A stretch of DNA of 64,000 nt from Myoxocephalus aenaeus (lineage: Eukaryota; Chordata; Actinopteri; Perciformes; Cottidae), in assembly GCA_038501785.1 (NCBI GenBank), contig JBAMJR010000329.1, positions 2,257,501 through 2,321,500 of the forward strand, given 5' to 3'. A model generated the notes under the pieces. That model worked only from the letters and a program-made list of their open reading frames with translations. It was not told the DNA's origin and did no database searches. Positions 35,620-47,610 of this stretch are shown one piece after another. How positions within the stretch are numbered: position 1 is the stretch's first letter; every line of letters begins with the position of its first letter. The translations under genes were made by a program, and so were the position numbers.

Positions 35620-38600
35620 CTAGACAGGCAACCTTGGGAATCACAGCCAAAGCAGAACAGAATGTACATTAAGGAGGTCGTCTCTCTTCTGCTTTTCTCC
35701 TTTTTCCTCTCCCTGCCCCCTCCATCCTAAACTACATGCTACACATTGAGATGCAAATCGGAGGGTAAACTTCCTCATTTAAGTAACTTCCTATTGGCTT
35801 CACAATTGAGTAATAAGAGGCAGTTTGCCATCCAAAAAGTAAGGCTCCATTTTACAGCGGTGTTTGTGTCTTAACATCGAGAGCGTTTAAAGGTTGAAGA
35901 GCAGTCCGCCATAATCAGGCCCTCGCCCTGCTGCTCCCTTCCTCCTTCAGTCACTGTCAAACGGTTTTAGCATCGGAGGTCACATTGCTAAACTTCGCCT
36001 TGTAAACACCCATGGCACGGTTTCACCTTTGTGTTAAATGTTCTGCTTTAACAGTGCACCCAATGAGTAGCAGATGAGGGGAGTTGCGTGCGTTAGGTTT
36101 ATAGGTGTGCATGTGTCAGTGTTGAGTGTGCTGTCATGTAGGACTCGCAGGATCTATTGCAGGTCTCGGGACTTTAGAATTAGTACAGGGAGGAATAGTG
36201 CTCTGTTTTACAGGGAAAAGGTAACTGACCCGCAGACCACAGAAGAGTCAAAGCCAAGGAAGCTAAAAACTAAACGTTGTTTTTCTTCTATCAGACACTG
36301 CTGATGATTTGATCTGTAGAATACAGACGAATAACCATCCTAAGAAGTTCATGCAAGTAGTTTATTCTGCTCTTTTTTACATTTATTAAACGATCATTCA
36401 TTGTAGTTTCGCCCATTATCCCGATCGGCACTAAGTGTTGAACTCGACTAAATTCAGACATCAGGAAACACAGTGGCATTGTTAAAAGAAGCCAGACTGG
36501 CAAAGAAACGCGAGCAAACTGGTTTCAATTACGTCCACACTGGTCTGAGCTCACAATTTACGTCCATCATTCAGTGCCAACTGTAAGTCTAAATTTCATG
36601 TAAAGGAACAGAATTTGGATCTCGTACCGTAACCACCATCTTTCCCTAAACCTAACCACGCAGTAGTTTCCATACACAGAACATTTAACTTACAGTAATG
36701 ATTTATTTGGACATCGTCCAAAATGTTCTAGTGTGACGAAACGATTAGGATTTAAACCAAAACCCAGGATGGCCAAACTTATTTGCAAATTGTCGACTGT
36801 AAACATCCTTTACAGTTTACAGACCGACTCCCTGGTTCAACTTTGACCTCCCATACTTGTCATAGTTTTGCAAGCGCCTAGCTTTTCTTGTGCAAAGCCA
36901 GATTACTACCAACATTTGGAGTGTGCTCACTGTCAGCTTTGCTTTAAATCAAGTTGTTTAGATAAACTGTTGGTTTGTGTGATACCTAAATAATAATGTC
37001 TGATTTGTTGTTTCTTGCAATGTCACCGCGGTACCAGATCTCAGAAAATATTTTGATAAGCACTGTGTTAGATATAACAATAGATATGAAGGCCAAAAAT
37101 AGAAGAAAAAAAAGGTATGTAAACTACATTTTCAGGCTGAGTGGTTAAGACATGCATGCAACGTCCCTGGTTTGTTTCTACCTTGCAACATGTCGTACCC
37201 TTCTTTTTCCCTGTGTTTCCCATCTGCATCTACCTTATAAACTATCAAATATATATTAAAAAATGGCAAAAGAACGATTAATAAAAGCAAATTATATTTG
37301 ACTGACATTATAAAAGTCCTGTCTCGTCTGCAAGCTCACCACCTTGTAACCAACAGCTGCCTGTTATGGATCCCTGTTGCTGCTGAAGAGAACGGGTTGA
37401 GGGAGAGAAGAGAAAACACAAGCAGCAGATTTCAGGCATTCTACAACGCATTAGGTCATGAGAATTGGATCTCGCGCTGTTTAAATGATGAAATGGCTCA
37501 CCAAAGGGACCTCGATTGAGGTCCACGCAATTGGTCGCCAAGAGGTCATCTCCATCCGAGAGGAGAAGGAATGATAAATACGCTCGGCTCCACACAATTA
37601 TTACATTTCAGTGTTCTCCCCCACCCCCCTTCTGAAGTTGTTCTTGAGGGCCGGTTAGGTTCGAACATGAGCTTTTGTCTCCGTGTGGGAATTTGAATGT
37701 GACAGACACGCAGAGAGCGACGAGGGCCAGAGACCAGAGAGGTCGCAGCCAGACATCGGAGCTATTTTTGTTTGTAGAAAATCAGAAGTGGTCCTGTTAC
37801 CCTGGAGGCAAGCTTGTGTTTTCCATATAGCTCAGCGACTTGGCAGGGCTCTACAGGGGCAGTTTCACAGTGAGCCCCCTCCTGTCCTTCCCTCTCTCTC
37901 TCTCCCCCCACCCTTCTCCCTTCCTCCCTCTATCCTCCCACCATCCTCCTCTCACCCCCGGCAGGAAAACGTCCGTGGCCCAGCAATGGAGACAGCCTGA
38001 CTGCGCAGGCGGCCCGGCAGATGCACTGGAGATAAGTTTGTGTGCGTAAGCTGGGCCGCGACCCTTGGCGGCAGGACATTGACCAGATCCTGTCAGTGAG
38101 AGGGCAAGAGCCGGGCCTAGCACCTCTTCTGCTCATTTGCTTCTATGCTAGTCCGCCCCCTCCTTCCCATCCTACTCCTAGCTTCCCCAGCAGCCCGGCA
38201 AGGACCGGAGGGGAGGACAGGCCCCCTGGAGCCAAGACTTTCCTCTGGGATCCCAGACTGCAGTCCTGGTCTCCCGACACCTCCTGTATGCACAGTAGAG
38301 GTGCCACAAACACATAGTCAAAACTCCAGCGAGCATACAATAGGTCCCCAAGAGAACTTCCCCTGTCCCACGGAGAGATAATGGATAGTGGTGTGTGGCA
38401 GGCTTTGTGACAGAGACGCCGAACCACTTATGAAAACACCATCCTTCATGCCACATCAGCACTTTTTGGTTTCTTTTGTCCGTGAAATGGTTTTGGGAGG
38501 AAACACCTCGGCTGGAAATGTGCACGATTTGTCATGTGAAAGTGTAGCCGGTGGCACCGAGTGGTGACTATGAGAGAAAGATCAGGTTTCTATAGACTAA

Positions 38601-39299
38601 GAGGTTTTCCCCAGCAAGGGTCGTATACAACAGGATTCATTCTTGTATTGAGTCATTAATTGATAGTCAGTGACGCTAAGAGGAAAGTTAGCGCTGACAA
38701 AAGGTCAGCATTAAATCATGAAGCACAGAAACAAGGTCTGGCTGAATAAATGTCTTTACAAGGATGATTGTCTCTATATAGCACACAGGGCTGAGGCGAC
38801 CAATGACTTCCTGACTCCATCTAAGTGCCTGGCCCTAAAGGACCATGGGCAGAGATGAAAGAACTGGCACAACTTGAAATGGCATGGGGAAGTATTGACG
38901 ATTTGGCTGCTTTGAAGTAGAGATAATTGAGCTTTCACTTGTTTTTATCTCCTCCTGAGACTATATTTAAACCAGTGTACACTAGCCAGCGTCGAGTAGA
39001 TCTTGCCAGCAAGCCAGTGGCCAGAGCTCTGTAAACACAGATCATGTAGCATATAGTACACTTTAAAGGCCCATACCAGTGGTTCTGCAAATCTCAACCT
39101 AACACAAACCCCTTGACGTCACGACCAATCATTTTGTGAACAATCCTGATGATACTAATTTGAATCTATACTTCCAGTATTTCAGATATCCATTGTTTTC
39201 TATTAATTTCTGTACCAGAGAGGCAACTCAATGCTCTGCTATGTAGTGATAATAATGCAGTGACAGTATATACTGCGATAGCGTCAGTTATATCAGTTT
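35620..39299. other. Gene-desert segment with a GC-richer patch
   Basis: No exon chain was found. Around 37680-38330 the base composition rises in G+C and the sequence is not low complexity, unlike its surroundings. This could be a regulatory element or an old insertion. The rest is AT-rich. Confidence 0.45.
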
Positions 39300-39770
39300 T
39301 AAGAGTCTGCTAATTGATAGCAGTATAATAAAAACAAGTCTCAACAAGGCACCACCTTGTGGCATTAATTGGCATTATATCAATATAACAACTCTGGCAA
39401 GTGTTTGAGCATTTTTCAGCTAATAGTTTTAATTATGTCCCACAACATTACAGTTTTTGTTTACTCTCTGCTCTCATTCGCACCTTTTACGTCATCTGCT
39501 TTCAGCGAAGAAGCGCTTATAAACCTGTTTTTTGTGCTACCTGTCAGTTAGCAGACAGTTAGCAACTAGCTAAAAAGCTAAAAAGCCAAACAATTCCCTC
39601 AGGAGTTAGTCCAAAGCTTAAAGTTGAGTGAATATTGGACTGACGTCAGTTGGCTGGACGTCCGACTCAACATAAATGCTAACGTTGCTCCGTATCTGCT
39701 GGATGTGTAATATGTTCAGCAAATCAACTTAATTCGGGGAGAAGATGTCAATGTTGTGTTGACCGCTTGA
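39300..39770. repeat. Dispersed teleost repeat (tentative)
   Basis: Motifs caaggcaccaccttgtggca, aattccctcaggagttagt and agtgaatattggactgacgt occur in this order, as in a repeat common in fish genomes. Class, orientation and edges are uncertain. Confidence 0.45.
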
Positions 39771-41574
39771 TGTTCTGCCCTCAGGTGGGCAAAAAATAAT
39801 CAACTAATGCAGGTTTAACTTAAACAGAAGATCTGAACGTTTTTCAATGAACTCCATAAATCATCTTCAAGTGAGGCAGAATGTTTACGCTTTGAAACTT
39901 TGGGATTCGACTGATAATAATGTAAAAAAAACTAGAGAAATCCTTTTTTGTTAACAACTCCATTTACATGTTAAATTGTAGAGTCATGCATATGTCCCTG
40001 TCTGTTGCAGTGACTAAAGGTGATTGCACGCTGGAGCAAGCCTAAATCCTTCTGTCCTGAATCATAACCCGCCACTAGAATTCATCTCTCAGCAGACAAG
40101 CAACTCCTCCACACGGCGCAATAAGAAGCTGAACCCAGCTACTCATAGCAGGGAGGTTAAACCTAGTTTGTCATCAGATTCCAGTGGGAGGGAGGGATGA
40201 AGACGTTGTGCAAAGAGCAAACAGCAACCAGCCCCGTTCACAGGCAGCATCTGACTCTTACAGACACCGCTTCTCAGAAATCTCATCAGAAATTCCCTTT
40301 GAAAGCAAAGAGTTCAAGTCTTTCAACACTAACTCCTCCTGCTGCTTACATTTTCAAGAACAATTTTATTGTGTGGCAACTCTAAAAGCATCCCGTGTCT
40401 CCACTCACAATTTAAGTAGATTAACGGATAAACGGATTTCACATTGCAACATCTTATCACTCAGAAAGCACAAAATGGTCCTTGATAGTGGCACATGCTT
40501 TTTTTTTTGGCTCAGTGATGACAGACAACAAAAGAAAAACAGTTGAAATCAGACCCTTCTTGGTCACGCGTGACACAAGCAAAGACTGCATCATAACAAT
40601 TGTTACGAAATAAAACAGCTGGTTTACACAAGCCAGCGGGGATTTATTTAATTTCTGTGCAACAATTCACCCCGACATCAAGAAAAGCGGAGGTATAAGT
40701 GTAGTTTTTTAGTTTATGACTCACAGATGCACCTGTCCACCTCCAGCTGATGAATGACATACAACTAGCAAAGGTTTATAGGAGTAGCTCACCAAGAAAT
40801 ACAAAAGTTAGCTGCTGCCAGACAAGACATAAGTGGAGCTTATCAAAATTAACTTTTTAGCCAAGATCAGATGACATCAATTTGACACGGACTTCAAAGT
40901 TGCTTGTTTAAATTCAAAGTGTGGTAGAGTTGAAAATAAAAATAAAATTATAAATAATCCTAAAACGATGTGACTATACATGTGACTCAAATGTAGAATT
41001 TTTGGTGAGTCATTTTCTTTTACCAAACATCCTCATCACACCCACTTCATGTCCACGAGAATGAGTTATATTGGAGGACCGTGTGGGACTGAAAAAGCCA
41101 GCGACCGTGTTCATCAGGTGTTGCGGTCTAAAAGAAGAGTGTGATGACCGACATAATGTTGTGTGCGGCCTCACTCCCTGCTGTCCCAATATGAATTTCC
41201 TGTTATATTGCGCAACACGTGAGAGGCTGAGGGCCAAGGTAAACATTGTCATAACATGATTTACCCTGAAATCATTGCGTGCACTGCCGGTATTTTGACT
41301 AAAAAAGAATGGCTTCCTCATCGGCGCGCCGCTGTCACAGTAACACTGGAATGCTTTTTACAGTCTGACATCAGGCTCATCACACATAGTACTAAAGGGA
41401 AAAGTACGTATGTATTTTACTTGGGTATTTCCATTGTATTGCTATCATTGCTTCATACTTGTACCTTTCAGAGGAAGATATATATATATTTTTACAGATA
41501 GAAGATTTTACCTACAAAACGGGATTACGATTATCTTAAATTAATTATGAATAGAGATGTAAATGGCCATACCA

Positions 41575-41594
41575 GTGTGTGTGTGTGTGTGTGT
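41575..41594. repeat. (GT)n microsatellite
   Basis: Ten GT units. Confidence 0.9.
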
Positions 41595-42175
41595 CTGGTA
41601 ACTTACTCAAAAACTTACATCGTAAACCATGCTGTTGTGTTGTCTAAACCTCTCTAAGCAGCTATTGATTCAGGGCAAAAATCCATAATCAACTTTTGCT
41701 GACACTTGCTTCACCGTGTGTATCAGATCAATTAGTCACATGGTTTGTGCGTGGTGATAGAGTGCTGCGGGGATGACACATTTTTGTGTAGGCCAAATTG
41801 GGAGTAAGCATCACTGGTTCCCTCAACAAAAAGCCAATGGGATTTTTCCAGTGGATTTTGAATTGTTGCAGAAAATAAGCTCCATGGCAAACAGACGTTT
41901 ATGATACTTACACGTTCTGTTCAGCGAGACCATCTTCACAAATGAACACCACTTTTATGATTTTTGCGCGAATGCAATCGGCAGACGTAAAAAGCTTTAG
42001 CGAACTCCGCCACTGTCGCATGACTTCATGTCACCACCTCGAAGCTAAAGGCCGTCTATTGTTCAGCGCGATGTGGTTTAATAGTCTAATTTAGTCAGGA
42101 TCCGCCTTTTCTAGGACACATAAAGGCTTCACAATTCACAAATAGGATATCTACTGATGTATTATGTCGAAATGA

Positions 42176-42199
42176 GGGGGGGGGGGGGGGGGGGGGGGG
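42176..42199. repeat. Poly-G run (24 G)
   Basis: Uninterrupted run of about 24 G on the + strand; possible intramolecular G-quadruplex and a likely site of assembly length error. Confidence 0.9.
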
Positions 42200-42527
42200 A
42201 ACATGTCCAAAATGTATAACTTTTACTATTTTTCGCTAAAACGAACGAGCCCGACGGACCCAGTACCAGGTCCACCCCTGTGGCGTTGTTACAAAAGGTC
42301 ACGATGTCAGATGGTCTATTTACAGAAGCTGTGAATGTTATTTTGGGATCGTCAACTTTCAGAATCCGTAAACCAACTGTATGTTGTCCAAAATATGTAT
42401 TATGCTGAAGTATAAATGTTGTAATTCAATGTATTTTCATCAAATGTATTGTCCCAGTTTTGGTAAAGAGTGTGCAAAAAGCCATTCAGTTGCATCTTTA
42501 TGGCGATATTGCCTTTTAAATTGAGAT

Positions 42528-42788
42528 AATATACTCAGAAATGATTAAAAAAAAAAAAACTTGTTCTCCATTTACTCTGGGGACTGTGGCTCAGTAGTTA
42601 GCATGCCCATCTTTCAATCAAAGGATCGGTGGTTCGAGCCCCGGCTCTGCTAGTCCACGTCGATGTGTCCTGGAGCAAGACACTTAACCCCAAATTGCTC
42701 CCTGTTGCTGTGTCTACGGTGTATAGAGCAAACATGTAAGTCACTTTGGATAAAAGTGTCAGCTAAATGAAATATACTCTGAAATGAT
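42528..42788 (+). mobile_element. tRNA-derived SINE with 18-bp target duplications
   Basis: A tRNA-like head begins near 42579 with an A box (tggctcagtagttagc) and a B box (ggttcgagcc). It is followed by the fish SINE body (gagcaagacacttaacccc) and tail (taagtcactttggataaaag...gctaaatga). The flanks 42528-42545 and 42771-42788 match at 17 of 18 bases and look like target-site duplications. Between the left duplication and the tRNA head lie 33 extra bases beginning with A13, which a normal SINE would not have there. It is not a functional tRNA gene because the anticodon arm does not fold normally. Confidence 0.85.
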
Positions 42789-45700
42789 CATATAGTTTAG
42801 ACCAGATATATGTATATAAGCCTTATGGTTGTGGAGCTATTCCTGATAATAATACTATTATTCTAAAATACTTTTTTTTTAAAGCCCAGAACAACATAAC
42901 TATGTAGTCTATGGAATAAATAGGCTCTTTTTTTCTGGGTTGCCCACCCCAATAGCTAATAAATAGGTGTTTTATGAATAACCAACAACATGGTTTTGAG
43001 ATCTGCTTTAATCTCAAAGACATACACCGCTTCTATGTCCACAAACACAATGATTAGTGGTGAAACTGGCTGTGATGTGAGGCAGCAGATAAAGTTTTTC
43101 ATATGGCACCAAATTGATCAGGAGCCATTTGGTCCTGGATTCCTTCGCTATGAATCTTCTCTAATCCGTCCCTATTTGGGGCTCTGCAGTCACTGTCCAT
43201 TCATCATGTGTTGCAGACATCTTCCCGTGAGATGATATCTACCGTTTTAGTTTGGTGTGTTTTCTGCTGTCGTAGAAAATGTATGGCGTTTTTTATGAGA
43301 AATTATTCCGCCATAACTCATGCACTTCAGCTTCAATTAGCGTGCGAATGGCCATGTTCTTGAGGGAGTGTCTTGTTACAATTAACGTTCAAACAACACC
43401 ATTCCTGAGCGCGGCGCTCAGCGATCGAGGGAATATGTTTTCTGTTCTTAGGAGCTCGTCTTTCAGCGCAAGCTAGTTTTTGCAATGAAGCTGAAAGATT
43501 GAATGAATATTACAAACATGTTGGGTTACTTCCCAGATTAGAAGATCAATGATGTTGAAGTTGTTTTTTCCCCCCAAAACCTTTCTGAGAATTAGCGAGG
43601 GAACATTAGTGTGACAGATGTGGCATATCTGCGATGGTTATGGCCGAGTTATCTTAGGTTTCACTGCAAAACATCTTTGTTTAATTTGGATAAAAGAATT
43701 TCCATAAATGGTTGGTAACATTGAAACATGTAAAACTACTATAAGGCACCGCAACCTTGCCGCTTCCACACCTCATGGTGTCTGTTTTCAAATATTTCAT
43801 AAAATATAACATTTCGTTTCCTTGAGGCTCTGGGTTTGTGATGACATGTTGGTTCAGTTTTATTTTGTGGTGTCTGTGATTTAAATATTGGATTGCATTC
43901 AAACATCAGATAATTAATGTTCGGTTTATTCACAACAAAGGTGAAACACAGTATAAAAGTACAATCATAAGACACAATGGAGATATGTGAAATGGGACAC
44001 CTTGATAAACTATCTGAGGATTGAGAATAGGGCCCAGATAATATTTAAAATGTATGTTTACAAACATGCTGACTATATTTGGAAAAGTGCATGTAGGCTA
44101 TTATACAGTAACATTCATAACCTTCAAAACAACTACGGTTAACCAAAGACCCTAAAAAAATTCATATGCAGTCATCTTGTTATAATAAGTATAAAATGCT
44201 GTAAAAATGAATCGCTCAGGTTTATGAAAAGAGTTAAAGGATGGAGGAAAGGTTCAGAGAAAATAAAGTATGCACAAAAAAAAACACATGTACTGCCGAT
44301 CAAGAAAGATATCAACAATAAATTGTGGAAGTCAAATAAAATCAGAACTCCCACTGAATGCACCATATCAATATTATTAAAGAAATTGTACAATACCTCA
44401 AAATTACCACCATTAACACCTTTAAGCCCATGCTCCTAAACATGTATATCTTGCAAATTGTTGCAGCTGTAATGGCGCCAACCATCATTAAAGACATTAA
44501 GTAAACATTTACAGTATATCTGAACTTTAAAATAAACTTTAAAATGGACAGTTATTTTATATCCAATTATAGGGAATTCCAGGGGGAAAGTGAAAACCAG
44601 GAGAAAACACACAGTCTTGGCAGCCAGCAGGCTTTCAGTGAAAACTATCCCTTCGAAAGAAAGAGGACTGACATCAACATCCGCTGACTAGGTAGAATAT
44701 TGTTCTCTGCTGTTTACCTCACACACAGGCTGCCCTTTAATCTCTAATCCCTCAGACAACACAGGCCAGCGGACCCATTGTATGGAATTCCACGTAGCTC
44801 TCTCAAGGTGTGTGATTAACCCCTACTGTACATAACAGCAAACATGGCATCAAAGGCCGCCGCAGAGGGTGTCTGCAGGTGACGGGTCAGTGGGAGGTGA
44901 GGGGTCGGTCGCAGGCTGGCAGAGCCGCCGGTCTGAGCCGAGGTGGAGAAAACGGTCCAAGAAGAAAGCAGGATTTTGCTGAGTGGAGGGTTTTTAATGT
45001 TCAACCACTGAGTCCTCCATCCACATAATCGAATAGTCCCAATGTGCCAGATGAAAAATGAGCCAACAAACACTGCCGCTGCTCATAATGCAGCAGAGTA
45101 TAAGACATATTCATCAAAGGATTGGTTTAGTAATCTGTGAGTCTGAGTCAAGTGGATGCCAGTAAAATATATAATATAATACATAACACAGTATACATTA
45201 TCCGTAGAGTATGTACATCATATCAATATAAAAAAATATGAAAACATGTGTTACGTAACATGTGTTTTTGTTCCCATGCCTCTCCCACGTTTCACACAAT
45301 TCCAGAGAAATGTTATGTCTTCGCTTAGTTGTGTTGTCGTCCAAATCACATAAAAGATGTCCTGTAGAAATACAGAGGAACACTGACGATTGCCCAGAAA
45401 CTCATGGGGGAAGCTGAAAAACAAACAAACACGCTTACAACCATAGTTTCCCAGTTTTGACGATCATCACATTGACACAAATTATCACATTTCAGTACCC
45501 AAGTATAAAAAAAAAAAAGAAAAGTAAAGAATATATATAAAAACGGTGATGAGATGATGGCTAAAACTGTGAAAATAAGATCCCAGTTTGTAATAAATCG
45601 TGTTAGACATGTCATGTCATTGTTAAAGCACTCCCGTTTACTGATGAAGACTGTGAGATGCACAAGCTAGCAAGTGAACCAAAAGTTACGATTTTTTGTG

Positions 45701-46070
45701 TATTGTGCCTCATTATCATAGCTATTCTCATAACTCAAAAAAAGCTAATTGTTCCCTGAGGCACATGTAGTGCACATTCAGATGCAGGTCTCCATTTTAA
45801 TGTATTGTAGGGTGATGGATGCACTTAGCAGGTGCTGGCACCCATGTGGAGTCAGGTTGTGTGCAGTGATGTTACGGTCTATAAACAGAGTCAGCACAAA
45901 CACACTCACACCTCTTCCCACCAACAGCGAACTCGCCACAAGACCACACAAACTGTATTTACACCTTGCATTTCTTCCTTGCATAAACACCGCTGCTATT
46001 AATTGAGCTCACGCTGTTTGTGTACTACTCTGGAGAGTCTTTTGGGAGAACAAAGATATTTCAGCTCCCC
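42789..46070. other. Gene-desert segment
   Basis: AT-rich non-coding DNA; no gene, RNA gene or recognised repeat. Confidence 0.5.
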
Positions 46071-46071
46071 G

Positions 46072-46093
46072 CTCCTCCTCCTCCTCCTCCTCC
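46072..46093. repeat. (TCC)n microsatellite
   Basis: About seven TCC units, at the edge of the GC-richer segment that follows. Confidence 0.9.
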
Positions 46094-46400
46094 ACTAATT
46101 GAGTGATTCAGAACAGGGCTCAGACACGCCGCCCCTCCGACTCTATCTGACTGGGATATTATCGGAGTGGCTGTCAGACGAGGGTCCAGAGCGGCTTGAG
46201 AGGAATGCAGCCTACAACTGTGGGCCAGCAACAGACCCTCTACTGCACACTGCAGACCCCCCTAACCACCGCAGGCCAATCAGTCAACAGGACCCCAGGG
46301 GCCATTTTCAAAAACAATCACTCTCTCTAAGTAGTCAAGAGGTGCCAGGGCTAATTATAAACAAACTATTGATGTTCTAGCAAAGGATTGTGCTAGACTG
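46094..46400. promoter_or_regulatory. Candidate conserved non-coding element (tentative)
   Basis: About 300 bases of complex, non-repetitive sequence stand out from the AT-rich desert. They include a CCAAT motif (near 46276), homeobox-type cores (cactaattga, ggctaattat) and a forkhead-type taaacaaac. An open frame runs through most of it but has no recognisable protein. The regulatory role is inference; gata6 is the nearest developmental gene. Confidence 0.3.
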
Positions 46401-46420
46401 TGCCAGTGCAGTAAATGTTT

Positions 46421-46450
46421 GTGTGTGCGTGCACGTGCGTGCATGTGCGT
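46421..46450. repeat. Alternating purine-pyrimidine tract
   Basis: Thirty bases of strict alternation built from GT, GC and CA steps; the kind of sequence that favours Z-DNA. Confidence 0.75.
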
Positions 46451-47179
46451 CAGGGTCAGAGTAAGGTTCTGCTTGACAGAGCATTCAATTGGCCATTTCA
46501 CAGACCTCACCCGAAGCGAACGCTCCATGAAGACGACTACGGACTCCTAATGACAAGCGCTGGTTAATCTGAAACAAACAGCAGGAAGCTGGAAATAGGA
46601 AGAACAATCCTTATCTTGATATTTTTTTTGTCATTTTTGTATTTAAATGCTACGGTCATTGAGGAGCGAGTGCTATACGTTGTGCCATAATTTTGAAAAC
46701 ACAGTATTTGTTATAGAGAATGACGTTTTCCAAATGCTAGAGACAACTCACCTTAAATATGTAAATATCCCAAATAGTAATACTAATATTAAAGCATGAA
46801 ATAATGGATATATCCGAAAGTAACCAAGAAAAAATATTTGCTTTTAATTTCTACAAGACTAACTGTGCGTTCCAAAAACAATACGATGTACAATACATAT
46901 GTCAAATACAGTATGCCAAAAATACCAGGATGTGCTACTGCATCCTGGTGGCATTCTGCAGTATGCAAGTCAGCATGCTTTTCTGGCTATTATTCCGACC
47001 CACAATCCTCTGTGCAGCAGATATATGAGCAAGAGGTTCAAAGTTCAAGTTGCAAGGTTATGAAGAAGTAATTTGTTCCAATGTAATGCACGCTGCATGC
47101 TACAGTACGTACTTTAGGGCAGTGTGTACTAAGATGAAAAAGAAAAAGTATGCGATTTGGAAGGCAAGGTAAGAATCTA

Positions 47180-47610
47180 CGGCCATGCTAGCTATACGTT
47201 AGCCACAGTGCTTTGGGCAGAATGCTAACGCTTGCATGACAACACCTGCTGATGTTTGGCAGGTAGAGTGTTTATCATGTTTACTGTCTTGCAGATATAA
47301 ACCAAAACGTTGGACAATTCAATTTTGACGTGACGATGGCCCGAGATGAAAAGTGAAGGGCACCATCAACCACCATCAAGATTTCATGGTAATCTATCAA
47401 ACAGCTGAAGAGACATTTAAACACACACTCATGGTAACAAAAGAGGGAAAGTCAGGGCATCACTAGAGTCCCTAGGATCCATCCTCTGGGTACCATGAAT
47501 GTTTGTGCAAAATTGTATGTCAATCCATCCAATAGTTGTTCAGATATTTCAGTCTGCGACAAAATGGTGGACCGACCTTGCCTTTCCTCGAACTATGCGA
47601 AAAAAGTTGT
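47180..47610. repeat. Dispersed teleost repeat
   Basis: Contains ordered phrases common in fish genomes: agaatgctaacgcttgc, ataaaccaaaacgttggaca, gacgatggcccgagatgaaa, gggtaccatgaatgtttgtg and caatccatccaatagttgtt. It is probably part of a transposable element whose class I cannot name. Edges are approximate. Confidence 0.65.

Larger units (their letters stand above)
39771..42545. other. Gene-desert segment
   Basis: No gene recognised. It holds a (GT)n run (41575-41594) and a G24 run (42176-42199). The open frames present are short and overlap each other. Confidence 0.5.

Noticed and set aside
42579..42655. A possible tRNA gene
   Set aside because: The A and B boxes are present, but the body and tail are those of a fish SINE and target duplications flank the unit.
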